DNA of 64,000 nt from contig NZ_AP023189.1 of the NCBI RefSeq assembly GCF_012767755.2, positions 1,984,001 through 2,048,000 of the forward strand. Reading direction: 5' to 3'. Position 1 is the first letter of the stretch. The number at the start of each line of letters is the position of its first letter. Positions 9,157 to 19,039 of this stretch are shown piece after piece. Origin of the DNA: Pseudomonas tohonis (GTDB lineage Bacteria; Pseudomonadota; Gammaproteobacteria; Pseudomonadales; Pseudomonadaceae). A program made the translations under genes and the position numbers. A model generated the notes under the pieces. The model saw nothing but the letters and a program-made list of their open reading frames with translations. It was not told the DNA's origin and ran no database searches.

Positions 9157-10383
9157 ATGCCGAGTTTCGAAATCTTCCTCGCCATTGGCATGTTCACCGC
9201 CATCGTCCTCGCGCTGGTGGTGATCATCCTCGCCGCCCGCGCCAAGCTGGTGTCCAGCGGCGACGTGAACATCGTGATCAACCGCGAGCGCACCATCACC
9301 GTCCCGGCCGGCGGCAAGCTGCTGCAGACCCTGGCGGCGCAGAACGTCTTCCTCTCCTCGGCCTGCGGGGGCGGTGGTACCTGCGCCCAGTGCAAGTGCG
9401 TGGTGGAGAGCGGTGGCGGCGAGATGCTGCCCACCGAGGAGTCCCACTTCACTCGCCGCCAGGCGAAGGAAGGCTGGCGCCTGTCCTGCCAGACCCCGGT
9501 GAAGCAGGACATGCACATCGAGGTGCCCGAAGAGGTCTTCGGGGTGAAGAAGTGGGAATGCACGGTGGAGTCCAACCCCAACGTCGCCACCTTCATCAAG
9601 GAGCTGACCCTGCGCCTGCCGGAAGGGGAGAGCGTCGACTTCCGCGCCGGCGGCTACGTCCAGCTGGAGTGCCCGCCCCACGAGGTGCACTACAAGGACT
9701 TCGACATCCAGCCCGAATACCGGGCCGACTGGGACAGGTTCAACTTCTGGAAGTACGTCTCCAGGGTCGACGAGACCGTCATCCGCGCCTACTCCATGGC
9801 CAACTACCCGGACGAGAAGGGCATCGTGAAGTTCAACATCCGCGTGGCCTCGCCGCCGCCGGGCAAGGACGAGATCCCGCCGGGCAAGATGTCCTCCTGG
9901 GTGTTCAACCTCAAGCCGGGCGACAAGGTCACCGTGTACGGCCCCTTCGGCGAGTTCTTCGCCAAGGATACCGACGCCGAGATGGTCTTCATCGGTGGCG
10001 GCGCGGGCATGGCGCCCATGCGCTCGCACATCTTCGACCAGCTCAAGCGCCTGGGCTCCCGGCGCAAGATCAGCTTCTGGTACGGCGCGCGCTCCCTGCG
10101 CGAAGCCTTCTACACCGAGGAGTACGACCAGCTGGCCGCCGAGAACCCGAACTTCCAGTGGCATCTGGCGCTGTCCGACCCGCAGCCCGAGGACAACTGG
10201 ACCGGCTACACCGGCTTCATCCACAACGTGCTGTTCGAGAACTACCTCAAGGACCACCCGGCCCCCGAGGACTGCGAGTTCTACATGTGCGGCCCGCCGA
10301 TGATGAACGCCGCAGTGATCAAGATGCTGCTGGACCTGGGCGTCGAACGCGAGAACATCCTGCTGGACGACTTCGGTGGTTAG
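9157..10383 (+). CDS. nqrF: Na+-NQR subunit F, NADH dehydrogenase entry subunit
   Basis: Electron input module, 408 residues: one N-terminal membrane helix (about residues 5-27), a 2Fe-2S ferredoxin domain and a ferredoxin-NADP reductase-like FAD/NADH domain. The cluster ligands are visible as Cys70, Cys76, Cys79 and Cys111. FAD binding is indicated by [13 protein letters not shown] binding by [11 protein letters not shown], and the C-terminus ends in the usual DDFGG. An AAGGAGACGAC site precedes the ATG, and the 3' end overlaps apbE by eight bases. Confidence 0.98.
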   Translation: MPSFEIFLAIGMFTAIVLALVVIILAARAKLVSSGDVNIVINRERTITVPAGGKLLQTLAAQNVFLSSACGGGGTCAQCKCVVESGGGEMLPTEESHFTRRQAKEGWRLSCQTPVKQDMHIEVPEEVFGVKKWECTVESNPNVATFIKELTLRLPEGESVDFRAGGYVQLECPPHEVHYKDFDIQPEYRADWDRFNFWKYVSRVDETVIRAYSMANYPDEKGIVKFNIRVASPPPGKDEIPPGKMSSWVFNLKPGDKVTVYGPFGEFFAKDTDAEMVFIGGGAGMAPMRSHIFDQLKRLGSRRKISFWYGARSLREAFYTEEYDQLAAENPNFQWHLALSDPQPEDNWTGYTGFIHNVLFENYLKDHPAPEDCEFYMCGPPMMNAAVIKMLLDLGVERENILLDDFGG

Positions 10384-11383
10384 ACACGTTGCCCTGCTGC
10401 TTTCGGCCAGCCTCCTGCTGGCCGGATGCGGCGATTCCCTGGAGCAGTTCGGCGGCCCGACCATGGGCAGCAGCTACTCGGTGAAGTACGTGCGCAACGC
10501 GTCCGGGCCCTCCGTGGAGCAGGCGCGGGGCGAAGTGGAGGGCATCCTCGCCGAAATCGATCGGCAGATGTCCACCTACCGCGCCGACTCCGACGTGGAG
10601 CGTTTCAACGCCCTGCCGGCAGGCAGCTGCATGGCCCTGCCGGCGCCGATGCTGGAGCTGGTGGCCTTTGGCGACAGCCTGTCCGCACAGAGCGATGGCG
10701 CCTTCGACATGACCCTGGAGCCGCTGCTCAACCTCTGGGGCTTCGGCCCGCAGTCGCGCGGGGACCAGGTGCCCAGCGCCGAGGCCATCGCCGCGGCCCG
10801 GGCCGATGTCGGTCACCAGCACCTCAAGCACCAGGGCGACCAACTGTGCAAGGACGCCGCCGTTCAGCTGGACTTCAACGCCATCGCCGCCGGCTATGCC
10901 GTGGACCGCGTCAGCGCGCGGCTGGACGAACTGGGCGTGACCAGCTCGCTGGTGGAAATCACCGGGGAGATGAAGGCCATCGGCCACAAGCCCGACGGCA
11001 GCCCCTGGCGCGTGGCCATCGAGGCGCCGCGCGACGACCGCCAGGTGGCGCAGAAGATTGTTGCATTGCAGGACATGGGCATTTCCACCTCAGGCGACTA
11101 TCGCAACTACTTCGAACGGGGTGGACAGCGGTATTCTCACACCCTCGATCCCACGAGCGGCGCACCCATCACCCATCACCTGGCAGCGGTCACGGTCATC
11201 GATCCGTCGGCCCTGCGTGCCGATGGACTGTCTACGCTGTTGATGGTGCTCGGCCCCGAGGCCGGCCTGGCGTTTGCCGACCGCCACGACATCGCGGCGT
11301 TCTTCGTCACCCGTGAAGGCACGGGCTTCGCCACCCGCGGCAGCCGCCGCTTCGAGCAATTGTTCCCCACGGAGGCGCACTGA
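10376..11383 (+). CDS. apbE: FAD:protein FMN transferase (ApbE), lipoprotein
   Basis: Periplasmic, lipid-anchored enzyme that transfers FMN from FAD to Thr residues of NqrB and NqrC. GTG start at 10376 overlaps nqrF. A short signal sequence ends in the lipobox LLAGC, so the mature protein should begin with the Cys near residue 17. Family motifs include [13 protein letters not shown] and, near the C-terminus, [12 protein letters not shown]. Its place directly behind nqrF fits a dedicated role in maturing this complex. 335 residues, normal length. Confidence 0.95.
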   Translation: MVRHVALLLSASLLLAGCGDSLEQFGGPTMGSSYSVKYVRNASGPSVEQARGEVEGILAEIDRQMSTYRADSDVERFNALPAGSCMALPAPMLELVAFGDSLSAQSDGAFDMTLEPLLNLWGFGPQSRGDQVPSAEAIAAARADVGHQHLKHQGDQLCKDAAVQLDFNAIAAGYAVDRVSARLDELGVTSSLVEITGEMKAIGHKPDGSPWRVAIEAPRDDRQVAQKIVALQDMGISTSGDYRNYFERGGQRYSHTLDPTSGAPITHHLAAVTVIDPSALRADGLSTLLMVLGPEAGLAFADRHDIAAFFVTREGTGFATRGSRRFEQLFPTEAH

Positions 11384-11385
11384 AC

Positions 11386-11613
11386 ATGACCTGGCTACTG
11401 GTCTTCCTGATCATGCTGCTGGTGGTGCTGGGCATGGCCATCGGCGTGATCATGGGGCGCAAGCCCATCGCCGGTTCCTGCGGTGGCATCGCCAACCTGG
11501 GGATCGAGAAGGAGTGCTCGATCTGTGGCGGCAATCGCGAAAAGTGCGAGGAAGCCAATCGCGACGGCGATGTAGTGGATGCAAAACTCGCCTACGACGC
11601 GACCAAGCGCTAA
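11386..11613 (+). CDS. nqrM: Na+-NQR maturation factor NqrM (DUF539)
   Basis: Small 75-residue protein with one N-terminal transmembrane helix (about residues 3-23) followed by a Cys-rich tail with Cys32, Cys44, Cys47 and Cys54. NqrM is required for assembly of active Na+-NQR and is thought to help insert iron into the NqrD/E site. The gene starts two bases after apbE and is the last of the operon. Identification rests on size, the four-Cys pattern and context. Confidence 0.92.
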   Translation: MTWLLVFLIMLLVVLGMAIGVIMGRKPIAGSCGGIANLGIEKECSICGGNREKCEEANRDGDVVDAKLAYDATKR

Positions 11614-11687
11614 TGTGCAGCGCCATGCAGCGTGACTAAGCTGCGCGCCGAGTTCGAAACGCTGCGGTGACCCGTTCCGCGGCCCTG

Positions 11688-11712
11688 CCGGAGGCCACAG
11701 AGAGCCCTCCGG
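11688..11712 (+). repeat. Inverted repeat ahead of sthA
   Basis: Seven-base arms CCGGAGG (11688-11694) and CCTCCGG (11706-11712) around an 11-base spacer, in the 118-base nqrM-sthA gap. There is no T run, so it is a poor terminator. It lies 19 bases before the sthA ATG and may affect translation. Confidence 0.4.
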
Positions 11713-11731
11713 CCCGTTATGAGGAGTAAGC

Positions 11732-13126
11732 ATGGCTGTCTACAACTACGACGTAGTGGTGCTGGGTTCCGGCCCGGCGGGGGAAGGGGCGGCGATGAAC
11801 GCCGCCAAGGCCGGACGCAAGGTGGCGGTGGTCGACAACCGCCCGCTGGTCGGCGGCAACTGCACCCACCTGGGCACCATCCCGTCCAAGGCCCTGCGCC
11901 ACTCGGTGCGGCAGATCATGCAGTACAACACCAACCCGCTGTTCCGCCAGATCGGCGAGCCGCGCTGGTTCTCCTTCCCCGACGTGCTCAAGAGTGCCGA
12001 GCGGGTGATCTCCAAGCAGGTCGCCTCGCGCACTGGCTACTACGCCCGTAACCGCGTCGACGTGTTCTTCGGCACCGCCAGCTTCTCCGACGAGCAGACC
12101 GTCGAAGTGGTATGCGCCAGCGGCGTGGTGGAAAAGCTGGTGGCCAAGCAGGTCATCATCGCCACCGGCTCGCGTCCCTACCGCCCGGCGGACGTGGACT
12201 TCCACCACCCGCGCATCTACGACAGCGACACCATCCTCAGCCTTACCCACACCCCGCGCCGCATCATCATCTACGGTGCCGGCGTGATCGGCTCGGAATA
12301 CGCCTCCATCTTCAGCGGCCTGGGCGTGCTGGTGGACCTGATCGACAACCGCGACCAGCTGCTCAGCTTCCTCGACGACGAGATCTCCGACGCCCTCAGC
12401 TACCACCTGCGCAACAACAACGTGCTCATCCGCCACAACGAGGAGTACGAGCGCATCGAGGGGCTGGAGAACGGCGTGATCCTGCACCTGAAGTCCGGCA
12501 AGAAGATCAAGGCCGACTGCCTGCTGTGGTGCAACGGCCGTACCGGCAACACCGACCGCCTGGGGCTGGAGAACATCGGCATCAAGGTCAACAGCCGCGG
12601 CCAGATCGCCGTGGACCAGTACTACCGCACCGAGGTGGGCAACATCTTCGCGGCGGGTGACGTGATCGGCTGGCCGAGCCTGGCCAGCGCCGCCGCCGAC
12701 CAGGGCCGCTCGGCCGCCGGCAGCGCGGTGGAGAACGACAGCTGGCGCTTCGTCGACGACGTGCCCACCGGCATCTACACCATTCCGGAGATCAGCTCCA
12801 TCGGCAAGAACGAGCGCGAGCTGACCCAGGCGAAGATCCCCTACGAAGTGGGCAAGGCGTTCTTCAAGGGCATGGCCCGTGCGCAGATCTCCCACGAACC
12901 GGTGGGCATGCTGAAGATCCTCTTCCATCGCGAGACCCTGGAAGTGCTCGGCGTGCACTGTTTCGGCTACCAGGCCTCGGAGATCGTCCACATCGGCCAG
13001 GCGATCATGAACCAGAAGGGCGAAGCCAACAGCATCAAGTACTTCATCAACACCACCTTCAACTACCCGACCATGGCGGAAGCCTATCGGGTGGCGGCGT
13101 TCGACGGCCTCAACCGGCTTTTTTGA
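11732..13126 (+). CDS. sthA: Soluble pyridine nucleotide transhydrogenase
   Basis: Cytoplasmic FAD enzyme that exchanges reducing equivalents between NADPH and NAD+. 464 residues, normal length. The FAD-binding motif [13 protein letters not shown] is near the N-terminus. The segment [17 protein letters not shown] resembles the disulfide region of lipoamide dehydrogenases but has Thr where they have the second Cys, which is the SthA signature. A second dinucleotide-binding motif, [13 protein letters not shown], follows. GAGGAG lies upstream of the ATG. Its position after the Na+-NQR operon groups two NAD(P)H-balancing functions. Confidence 0.96.
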   Translation: MAVYNYDVVVLGSGPAGEGAAMNAAKAGRKVAVVDNRPLVGGNCTHLGTIPSKALRHSVRQIMQYNTNPLFRQIGEPRWFSFPDVLKSAERVISKQVASRTGYYARNRVDVFFGTASFSDEQTVEVVCASGVVEKLVAKQVIIATGSRPYRPADVDFHHPRIYDSDTILSLTHTPRRIIIYGAGVIGSEYASIFSGLGVLVDLIDNRDQLLSFLDDEISDALSYHLRNNNVLIRHNEEYERIEGLENGVILHLKSGKKIKADCLLWCNGRTGNTDRLGLENIGIKVNSRGQIAVDQYYRTEVGNIFAAGDVIGWPSLASAAADQGRSAAGSAVENDSWRFVDDVPTGIYTIPEISSIGKNERELTQAKIPYEVGKAFFKGMARAQISHEPVGMLKILFHRETLEVLGVHCFGYQASEIVHIGQAIMNQKGEANSIKYFINTTFNYPTMAEAYRVAAFDGLNRLF

Positions 13127-13231
13127 GCGGCACCGGCCGGGCGCCTGAGCCGGCCGGGGAGGACCCTCTCGGCGAACCGCGCACCTGGCGCTGGCCGAAT
13201 CGGGAGAGCTTCTGATCAGGCGACGCCCATG

Positions 13232-13259
13232 AAAAACCGGCCCTTGCGGCCGGTTTTTT
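13232..13259. terminator. Bidirectional rho-independent terminator after sthA
   Basis: Perfect stem ACCGGCC (13236-13242) with GGCCGGT (13248-13254), extended by A:T pairs on both sides and followed by a T run. The A run on the left side makes it usable from either strand. It lies between the convergent genes sthA and the phosphodiesterase gene. Confidence 0.9.
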
Positions 13260-13293
13260 CGTTCCGGGGTGAGTGACGCTCGGATGGGCGCAG

Positions 13294-13372
13294 GGTGGGC
13301 TTCAGCCCACCGCGTGTTCAGGAAACAATGCTGAACCTCGCACCGTTGGGCCTCGCTGCGCTCGGCGCCAAC
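13294..13372. repeat. REP-like palindromic element pair
   Basis: A perfect hairpin GGTGGGC-TTCA-GCCCACC at 13294-13311 is followed by a second imperfect palindrome bounded by GTTGG (13345-13349) and CCAAC (13368-13372). This pairing resembles dispersed extragenic palindromes of environmental Pseudomonas, as I recall them. It sits in the spacer between two convergent genes, a usual location for REP elements. Confidence 0.6.
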
Positions 13373-13408
13373 CTGTGGCGCCGAAAGGGCCCCGGGACCG
13401 ACTGCGCC

Positions 13409-14128
13409 TCAGCGCGCCAGCGTGCTCACCGCCAGGCCGGGGAAGTCGGTGATGATGCTGTCCACGCCGAAGTCGGCGAGACGACGCATCAGGGCCGGCT
13501 CGTTCACCGTCCACACCGACACGTGCAGGCCCTGCTTCTGCGCCTTCTGCAGGCGCTCGGGGGTGCACAGGGTCCAGTTCAGCGCCAGCAGGTTGCAGCC
13601 GTGGTTGGCGGCGACCTTCAGCGGGTCGAGCCAGGCGTACTCGGCTACCAGGCCGCGGGCGAGGTCGGGCGTCAGGCGGTTCAGTGCGCGCAGCACCTCG
13701 CGGGAGCTGGAGGTGACGGTGACCTTGTCCAGCAGCCCGTGGCGATCGGCCAGCTCGCGGATGGCCAGCACGGTACGCGCGGCGCGCACGCGGGAGGCGC
13801 TCTTCACTTCCAGCTGCCAGTGATCGAAGTCGCACTGTTCGAACAGCTCGGCGAGGCGCGGGATGGGGCAGGGCTTCACCCAGCCCGGGCCGCCCTGGCG
13901 GGCGTCGTAGGTCACCAGCTCATCGGCGTCGTGTTCCACCACCTTGCCGCGGCGACCGGTGGTGCGCTTGAGCGTCGGGTCGTGGATCACCATCAGTTCG
14001 CCGTCACGGGACAGGTGCAGGTCGAGTTCGCAGCGTTTCACGCCGTGGGAGAGGCACTGCTGGAAGCTGGCCAGGGTGTTTTCCGGGCATTCGCCCTTGG
14101 CGCCGCGATGGCCGTAGATCAGGGTCAC
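13409..14128 (-). CDS. glpQ: Glycerophosphodiester phosphodiesterase
   Basis: Hydrolyses glycerophosphodiesters to sn-glycerol 3-phosphate and an alcohol. 239 residues without a signal peptide, so a cytoplasmic UgpQ-like enzyme is more likely than periplasmic GlpQ. The motifs HRGAKGECPENTLASF, with His7 and Arg8, and CELDLHLSRDGELMVIHDP supply the expected catalytic and metal-binding residues. The start codon overlaps the stop of the upstream small gene (14125-14128), so the two are co-translated. The symbol is used in the broad family sense. Confidence 0.9.
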   Translation of the reverse strand: MTLIYGHRGAKGECPENTLASFQQCLSHGVKRCELDLHLSRDGELMVIHDPTLKRTTGRRGKVVEHDADELVTYDARQGGPGWVKPCPIPRLAELFEQCDFDHWQLEVKSASRVRAARTVLAIRELADRHGLLDKVTVTSSSREVLRALNRLTPDLARGLVAEYAWLDPLKVAANHGCNLLALNWTLCTPERLQKAQKQGLHVSVWTVNEPALMRRLADFGVDSIITDFPGLAVSTLAR

Positions 14129-14418
14129 TGTGAAACCTCGGGATGTCGGGGTTGGTGGTGGCGGACGCTGTCGACGACATGCCCGCTCTCGAAATAGACG
14201 GAGAACTCCCGGTAGTCCCAGCGCGTGATCGGCGGTTTGCCGACGGCGGGATGTTCCTCGTCCGGCAGGCCGAAACGCTCGAGTACGGCGCGCTGCGATT
14301 CGCCGCGCGCGGGCAGCGAAAGGCCGCTGTCGCCTTGCTGGCCGACAGGGATCTCGATGGTTTCGGCCAGGGCCGGGAGGGGGAGGGACAGGCAGAGCAG
14401 GAGCAGAAGGCGCGACAT
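14125..14418 (-). CDS. Small secreted protein of unknown function
   Basis: 97 residues with a clear signal peptide: MSRLLLLLCLSLPLPALA followed by a mature protein starting ETIEIP. The mature part contains a segment around ERFGLPDEEHPAVGKPPITR that resembles small conserved periplasmic proteins found next to this phosphodiesterase in Pseudomonas. No catalytic motif is seen. It lies four bases downstream of the PilZ-like gene and overlaps the phosphodiesterase gene by four bases, so all three probably form one transcript. Confidence 0.7.
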   Translation of the reverse strand: MSRLLLLLCLSLPLPALAETIEIPVGQQGDSGLSLPARGESQRAVLERFGLPDEEHPAVGKPPITRWDYREFSVYFESGHVVDSVRHHQPRHPEVSQ

Positions 14419-14422
14419 GGGG

Positions 14423-15010
14423 TCATCCTGGAGGCGGAACCGGGCGAGCGCGGGCCTGGCGGCGAGCCTGGGCCTGCTTCTGCAGGATATGTCGGGCGAG
14501 CAATTGGCGCTGTGCGTCAGTCAGCGCTTCGAATTCGGTGCCGATCTCGAACTGGCCGTCATCGCGTGGCTGGCTGTGGATCACCACCGCACGCAGCAGC
14601 AGGCCGAGCGCCTGGGGCATCAGCACCATCTTGATGGCCAGGTGGCAGCCGAGCTCGAAGGGCTGCGGGCAGACGAAGCCGACACCGCCCTCGGAGAGCG
14701 TCACCCGGCGCGGCGGGCCGATGTCGCGCATCAGGCTCTGGGCCACGGCCTGGCCGAGCAGGTCGATGCGTTTGTTCATGACCTTCAGGTAGTTGGCCAG
14801 GGTCCGGTCGCGCTCGGAAATGTGCCGCAGCAGGTGCTGCGACTCGAAGTCCATCAGGTGCAGGTCACTGAGCAGATTGAACAGCGGCGACGGGTCGTGG
14901 AGCTCCTCACTGGCCTGCGCCTGGGCGTGGGTCAGGGGGGTAAATTCCAGTGCGATCGTATCTTCGATACGGTAGTATTCGCGGCGGTCATCTGCGTCTT
15001 GTGTCGACAT
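14423..15010 (-). CDS. PilZ-like domain protein
   Basis: 195-residue cytoplasmic protein. The N-terminal segment DRREYYRIED resembles the RxxxR c-di-GMP-binding arm, and RRVTLSEGGVGF resembles the second motif (D/N)xSxxG but with Thr in place of Asp/Asn, so ligand binding is uncertain. The middle region is helical. The same frame stays open far upstream to 16399, but the upstream part is antisense to lolC; the ATG at 15010 begins the recognisable protein. It is divergent from lolC. Confidence 0.75.
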   Translation of the reverse strand: MSTQDADDRREYYRIEDTIALEFTPLTHAQAQASEELHDPSPLFNLLSDLHLMDFESQHLLRHISERDRTLANYLKVMNKRIDLLGQAVAQSLMRDIGPPRRVTLSEGGVGFVCPQPFELGCHLAIKMVLMPQALGLLLRAVVIHSQPRDDGQFEIGTEFEALTDAQRQLLARHILQKQAQARRQARARPVPPPG

Positions 15011-15106
15011 GGCGAACCCATGGCTGCAGGGGTGGTCTGAGTGTAAAGCTGCTCGCCGGGCCCCGCCACAAGGACGTTCCTTTCTTCGCAAGCGAACCTT
15101 TTTTCT

Positions 15107-16357
15107 ATGTTCAGACCGCTGCCCCTGTTCATCGGCGCCCGTTACACGCGCGCCAAGCGTCGCAGTTACTTCGTCTCGTTCATCTCCCTGACTTCCATGA
15201 TCGGCCTCGCCCTCGGCGTGCTGGTGATGATCCTCGTGCTGTCGGTGATGAACGGCTTCGACCGCGAGATGCGCGAGCGCGTGCTGGGCATGGTGCCCCA
15301 CGCCACCATCGAGTCCGCCGTGCCGATCAACGACTGGCAGGCGCTGGCCGACAAGGTGCGCGCGCACCCGGGCATCGTCGCGGTGGCACCCTTCACCCAG
15401 ATGCAGGGCCTGCTGACCAACGACGGCAAGGTGCAGAAGGTGCTGGTCAATGCGGTCGACCCGGCGCTGGAAAGCCAGGTCTCGATCATCGATGACTTCT
15501 TCGTGAAGGGCGACCTGGCCTCGCTGCGTGCCGGCGAGTTCGGCATCGTCATCGGCGACAAGGCGGCTACCAAGCTCGGCGTCGGCCTCGGCGACAAGGT
15601 CACCTTCGTGCTGCCGGAAGTGGCGGTCACCCCGGCCGGCGTGTTCCCGCGCATGAAGCGCTTCACCGTGGTCGGCATCTTCCATGTCGGCGCCGGTGAG
15701 CTGGACGGCGCCCTGGCCGTGGCCAACATCAAGGACACCGCGCGCCTGCACCGCTGGAAGCCGGACCAGGTGCAGGGCCTGCGCCTGAAGCTCGACGACC
15801 TGTTCCAGGCGCCGCGCGTGGCCTGGCAGATCGCCGGGCAGCTCAAGGGCGAGGACTTCTACGCCCGCGACTGGACCCGCACCCACGGCAACCTCTACCA
15901 GGCCATCCGCATGGAGAAGACCATGATCGGCCTGCTGCTGCTGCTGATCGTCGCCGTCGCCGCGTTCAACATCATCTCCACCCTGGTCATGGTGGTCACC
16001 GACAAGAAGGGCGACATCGCCATCCTCCGCACCCTCGGTGCCACGCCGGGGCAGATCATGGGCATCTTCATGGTCCAGGGCACGGTGATAGGCGTGGTCG
16101 GCACCGCCATCGGTTGCGTGCTGGGCATCCTTGCCGCGCTCAATGTCAGCGCCGCCATCTCCTGGCTGGAGGACGTGCTCGGCCACAAGTTCCTCAGCGC
16201 CGACGTCTACTTCATCGACTACCTGCCCTCGCAGCTGATGCTGGAGGACGTGGTGCTGGTCTGCGGCGCCGCGCTGGTTTTGAGTTTCTTCGCCACCCTT
16301 TACCCGGCCTGGCGTGCCGCGCGCACCCAGCCCGCAGAGGCGCTTCGTTATGAGTGA
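15107..16357 (+). CDS. lolC: Lipoprotein-releasing ABC transporter permease LolC
   Basis: Inner-membrane permease of the LolCDE complex, which extracts outer-membrane lipoproteins and passes them to LolA. 416 residues with the MacB/LolC topology: one N-terminal helix (about residues 26-50), a large periplasmic domain and three C-terminal helices. The conserved [19 protein letters not shown] segment follows the periplasmic domain. The start matches the family N-terminus [18 protein letters not shown], although no Shine-Dalgarno sequence is visible. The C-terminus overlaps lolD by eight bases. Confidence 0.94.
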   Translation: MFRPLPLFIGARYTRAKRRSYFVSFISLTSMIGLALGVLVMILVLSVMNGFDREMRERVLGMVPHATIESAVPINDWQALADKVRAHPGIVAVAPFTQMQGLLTNDGKVQKVLVNAVDPALESQVSIIDDFFVKGDLASLRAGEFGIVIGDKAATKLGVGLGDKVTFVLPEVAVTPAGVFPRMKRFTVVGIFHVGAGELDGALAVANIKDTARLHRWKPDQVQGLRLKLDDLFQAPRVAWQIAGQLKGEDFYARDWTRTHGNLYQAIRMEKTMIGLLLLLIVAVAAFNIISTLVMVVTDKKGDIAILRTLGATPGQIMGIFMVQGTVIGVVGTAIGCVLGILAALNVSAAISWLEDVLGHKFLSADVYFIDYLPSQLMLEDVVLVCGAALVLSFFATLYPAWRAARTQPAEALRYE

Positions 16358-17042
16358 CGTGAAAGATCGCGCGGTACTGAGCTGCCGCAACCTGGGCAAG
16401 AGCTACGAGGAAGGCCCGCAATCGGTACAGGTGCTGTCCGGCGTCGAGCTGGAGCTGCACCCGGGCGAGCGCATCGCCATCGTCGGTAGCTCCGGTTCGG
16501 GCAAGAGCACCCTGCTGAACATGCTCGGCGGGCTCGACACCCCCAGCACCGGCAGCGTCTGGCTGGCGGGCGAGGAGCTGTCCGCCCTTAACGAGAAGGC
16601 CCGTGGCCTGCTGCGCAATCGCGCGCTGGGCTTCGTCTACCAGTTCCACCACCTGTTGCCCGAGTTCACCGCGCTGGAGAACGTCTGCATGCCGTTGCTG
16701 ATCGGCCGCACGCCGATCGCCGAGGCACGCCAGCGCGCCACGGCCCTGCTCGAGCGCGTCGGCCTCGGCCATCGCCTGTCGCACAAGCCGGCGGAGCTCT
16801 CCGGCGGCGAGCGCCAGCGCGTGGCCATCGCCCGCGCCCTGGTCAACACGCCGGAGCTGGTGCTGCTGGACGAGCCCACCGGCAACCTCGACAAGCACAC
16901 CGCCCAGAGCATCCAGGAGCTGATGCTGGAACTCAGCGGGTCGTTGCGTACCGCCTTCCTGGTGGTGACCCACGACCTGCAACTGGCCCAGCAGATGGAC
17001 CGGGTGCTGCGCCTGGAAGAAGGCCGGCTGGTGGCTGCCTGA
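16350..17042 (+). CDS. lolD: Lipoprotein-releasing ABC transporter ATPase LolD
   Basis: ATPase of the LolCDE exporter, 230 residues. Walker [10 protein letters not shown], signature [15 protein letters not shown], Walker [13 protein letters not shown] and the switch His in VVTHD are all intact. ATG at 16350 ([10 protein letters not shown]) is chosen over the in-frame ATG at 16314, which would add 12 residues inside lolC. It overlaps lolC and ends two bases before lolE. Confidence 0.95.
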   Translation: MSDVKDRAVLSCRNLGKSYEEGPQSVQVLSGVELELHPGERIAIVGSSGSGKSTLLNMLGGLDTPSTGSVWLAGEELSALNEKARGLLRNRALGFVYQFHHLLPEFTALENVCMPLLIGRTPIAEARQRATALLERVGLGHRLSHKPAELSGGERQRVAIARALVNTPELVLLDEPTGNLDKHTAQSIQELMLELSGSLRTAFLVVTHDLQLAQQMDRVLRLEEGRLVAA

Positions 17043-17043
17043 C

Positions 17044-18288
17044 ATGTTCAGACCCCTGGCGATATTCATCGGCGCGCGCTACACCCGCGCGAAGCGCCGC
17101 AACCACTTCATCTCCTTCATTTCGCTGACCTCGATGATCGGCCTCGCCCTGGGCGTGCTGGCGATGATCGTCGTGCTCTCGGTGATGAACGGCTTCCAGA
17201 AGGAGATGAGCTCGCGGATCCTCGGCATGGTGCCCCATGCCACCCTCGCGGCCGACCAGCCCCTGGATGACTGGCGCAGCGTCGCCAGCGCGGCGATGAA
17301 GCACCCCGAGGTGACCGGCGCGGTGCCCTTCGCCGAGCTGGAGGGCATGCTCTCCTACAAAGGCATGATGCAGCCGGTGCAGATCAACGGCATCGACCCG
17401 GCGGAGGAGCCCAAGGTCTCCATCATCGGCAAGCACATCGTCCAGGGCGCGCTGGAAGACCTCGTACCCGGCGAGTTCGGCATCGTCGTCGGCGAGATCA
17501 CCGCGCGGCGCTTCCATCTCAATGTCGGCGACAAGCTGACCCTGATCGTGCCGGAGGTCAGCAGCGCGCCGGGCGGCATCACCCCGCGCATGCAGCGCCT
17601 CAACGTGGTGGGGGTGTTCAAGGTGGGTGCCGAGCTCGACAGCTCCCTGGCGCTGATCAACGTCGCCGACGCCGCGGCCATCCAGCGCCTGCAGGAAGGC
17701 CAGGTGCAGAGCGTGCGCATCGCCCTGAAGGATCTCTACGAGGCGCCGCGCGTCTCCGCGCAGATCGTCAAGGCGCTGGGCGCGGGCTATCGCGCCGATG
17801 ACTGGACCCACACCCAGGGCAGCCTGTTCAGCGCGATGAAGATGGAGAAGACCATGATCGGCCTGCTGCTGCTGCTGATCGTCGCCGTGGCCGCGTTCAA
17901 CATCATCGCCACCTTGATCATGGTGGTCGCCGACAAGCGCGCCGACATCGCCATCCTCCGCACCCTGGGCGCCACGCCCCGGCAGATCATGGCCATCTTC
18001 ATGGTCCAGGGCAGCGTCATCGGTGCGGTCGGTACCCTGATCGGTACGGTGCTGGGCATCGTCACCGCGCTCAATGTCAGCACCTGGATCGCCGCGCTGG
18101 AGCGGGCCAGTGGGCAGCACATCTTCAGCTCCGACGTGTATTTCGTCAGCTACCTGCCTTCCGACCTGCAGGTGGCGGACGTGGTGCTGATCTGCGGTGC
18201 CGCGCTGCTGCTGAGCTTCCTCGCGACCCTGTATCCGGCCTGGCGCGCCGCCCAGACCCAGCCGGCGGAGGCGCTGCGCTACGAATAG
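17044..18288 (+). CDS. lolE: Lipoprotein-releasing ABC transporter permease LolE
   Basis: Second permease of LolCDE, 414 residues, paralogous to the upstream LolC. Both start FRPL-x2[12 protein letters not shown] and share the C-terminal helices nearly residue for residue. The two copies are still nearly identical at DNA level in one region, with a 47-base exact match at 15911-15957 and 17842-17888. The periplasmic domains differ more. Which copy plays the LolC role and which the LolE role is assigned by order only. Confidence 0.9.
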   Translation: MFRPLAIFIGARYTRAKRRNHFISFISLTSMIGLALGVLAMIVVLSVMNGFQKEMSSRILGMVPHATLAADQPLDDWRSVASAAMKHPEVTGAVPFAELEGMLSYKGMMQPVQINGIDPAEEPKVSIIGKHIVQGALEDLVPGEFGIVVGEITARRFHLNVGDKLTLIVPEVSSAPGGITPRMQRLNVVGVFKVGAELDSSLALINVADAAAIQRLQEGQVQSVRIALKDLYEAPRVSAQIVKALGAGYRADDWTHTQGSLFSAMKMEKTMIGLLLLLIVAVAAFNIIATLIMVVADKRADIAILRTLGATPRQIMAIFMVQGSVIGAVGTLIGTVLGIVTALNVSTWIAALERASGQHIFSSDVYFVSYLPSDLQVADVVLICGAALLLSFLATLYPAWRAAQTQPAEALRYE

Positions 18289-18310
18289 GGCCCGACCCTC
18301 CACCATTGAA

Positions 18311-18335
18311 AACGCCGCTCGAAAGCGGCGTTTTT
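18311..18335. terminator. Terminator between lolE and the DUF2062 gene
   Basis: Nine-base perfect stem (18311-18319 with 18324-18332), CGAA loop and T run on the plus strand. An A run on the left side would also serve the convergent minus-strand gene. Confidence 0.92.
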
Positions 18336-18358
18336 CATTTCGGGCTCGGAAATTGGCG

Positions 18359-18889
18359 CTACTGGTGCCCGGACTGCTGGCGGCGCTTCTGACGTTTGCG
18401 CCAGCTGTGGCCGACCCACCAGCGCCAGTAGAGCATGGTCAGCATGTAGCCCAGTGCACCGACGAGGATGCCGCAGACGATGGAGCCGAGCAGGAAAGGC
18501 TGCCAGACGGTCGAGAGTTCCTGGGTGATCCACTGGAAGGTCAGCTCGTCGGGCAGGGTGCGCGGCGGCACGCCCATCAGCCAGGCGCCCATCTTGTAGG
18601 TGCAATAGAAGACCGGCGGCATGGTGATAGGGTTCGTCAGCCAGACCAGGCCGACGGAGATCGGCAGGTTGGCGCGCACGGTGATGGCCAGGCCGGCGGC
18701 CAGCAGCATCTGCAGGGGCAAGGGTATGAACGCGGCGAACAGGCCCATCGCCATTGCCCGCGAGACCGAGTGGCGGTTGAGGTGCCAGAGGTTCGGGTCA
18801 TGGATCAGGGCGCCGAGGAAGCGCAGCGACTTGTGTTCCCTGATCAGGTCCGGGTTCGGCATGTAGCGTTTGAAGAGGCGACGCGGCAT
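18359..18889 (-). CDS. DUF2062 membrane protein
   Basis: 176 residues with three or four hydrophobic segments, including AMAMGLFAAFIPLPLQMLLA and VGLVWLTNPITMPPVFYCTY, which are typical of the DUF2062 family. No enzymatic function is known to me. ATG at 18889 (MPRRLFKRYMP) is preferred because AGAGAG lies upstream and relatives begin there; a longer frame to 18928 is less likely. Convergent with lolE and divergent from comEC. Confidence 0.85.
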   Translation of the reverse strand: MPRRLFKRYMPNPDLIREHKSLRFLGALIHDPNLWHLNRHSVSRAMAMGLFAAFIPLPLQMLLAAGLAITVRANLPISVGLVWLTNPITMPPVFYCTYKMGAWLMGVPPRTLPDELTFQWITQELSTVWQPFLLGSIVCGILVGALGYMLTMLYWRWWVGHSWRKRQKRRQQSGHQ

Positions 18890-19039
18890 GAGGGCTCTCT
18901 GGCAGGCTGAAGCGCCGACATTATGCATTCATGGTTATGACATCGCCGGGTCAGTTTGTGTCGATAAATGAATGGAACCGCTCCGATCGACGGTCATTGG
19001 CCGTGGCGCGTGGCGGGGCTTCCCAGGGAGGGGAGTGCG

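Noticed and set aside
8725..10464. Minus-strand open frame of 579 codons
   Set aside because: Antisense to nqrE-nqrF, which carry all expected cofactor residues.
15085..15106. TTCGC-AA-GCGAA and T run before lolC as an attenuator
   Set aside because: The stem is only five bases with a two-base loop, too short to form a stable terminator hairpin.
14423..16399. Long version of the PilZ-like protein (658 codons)
   Set aside because: The upstream 460 codons are antisense to lolC; the real protein starts at 15010.
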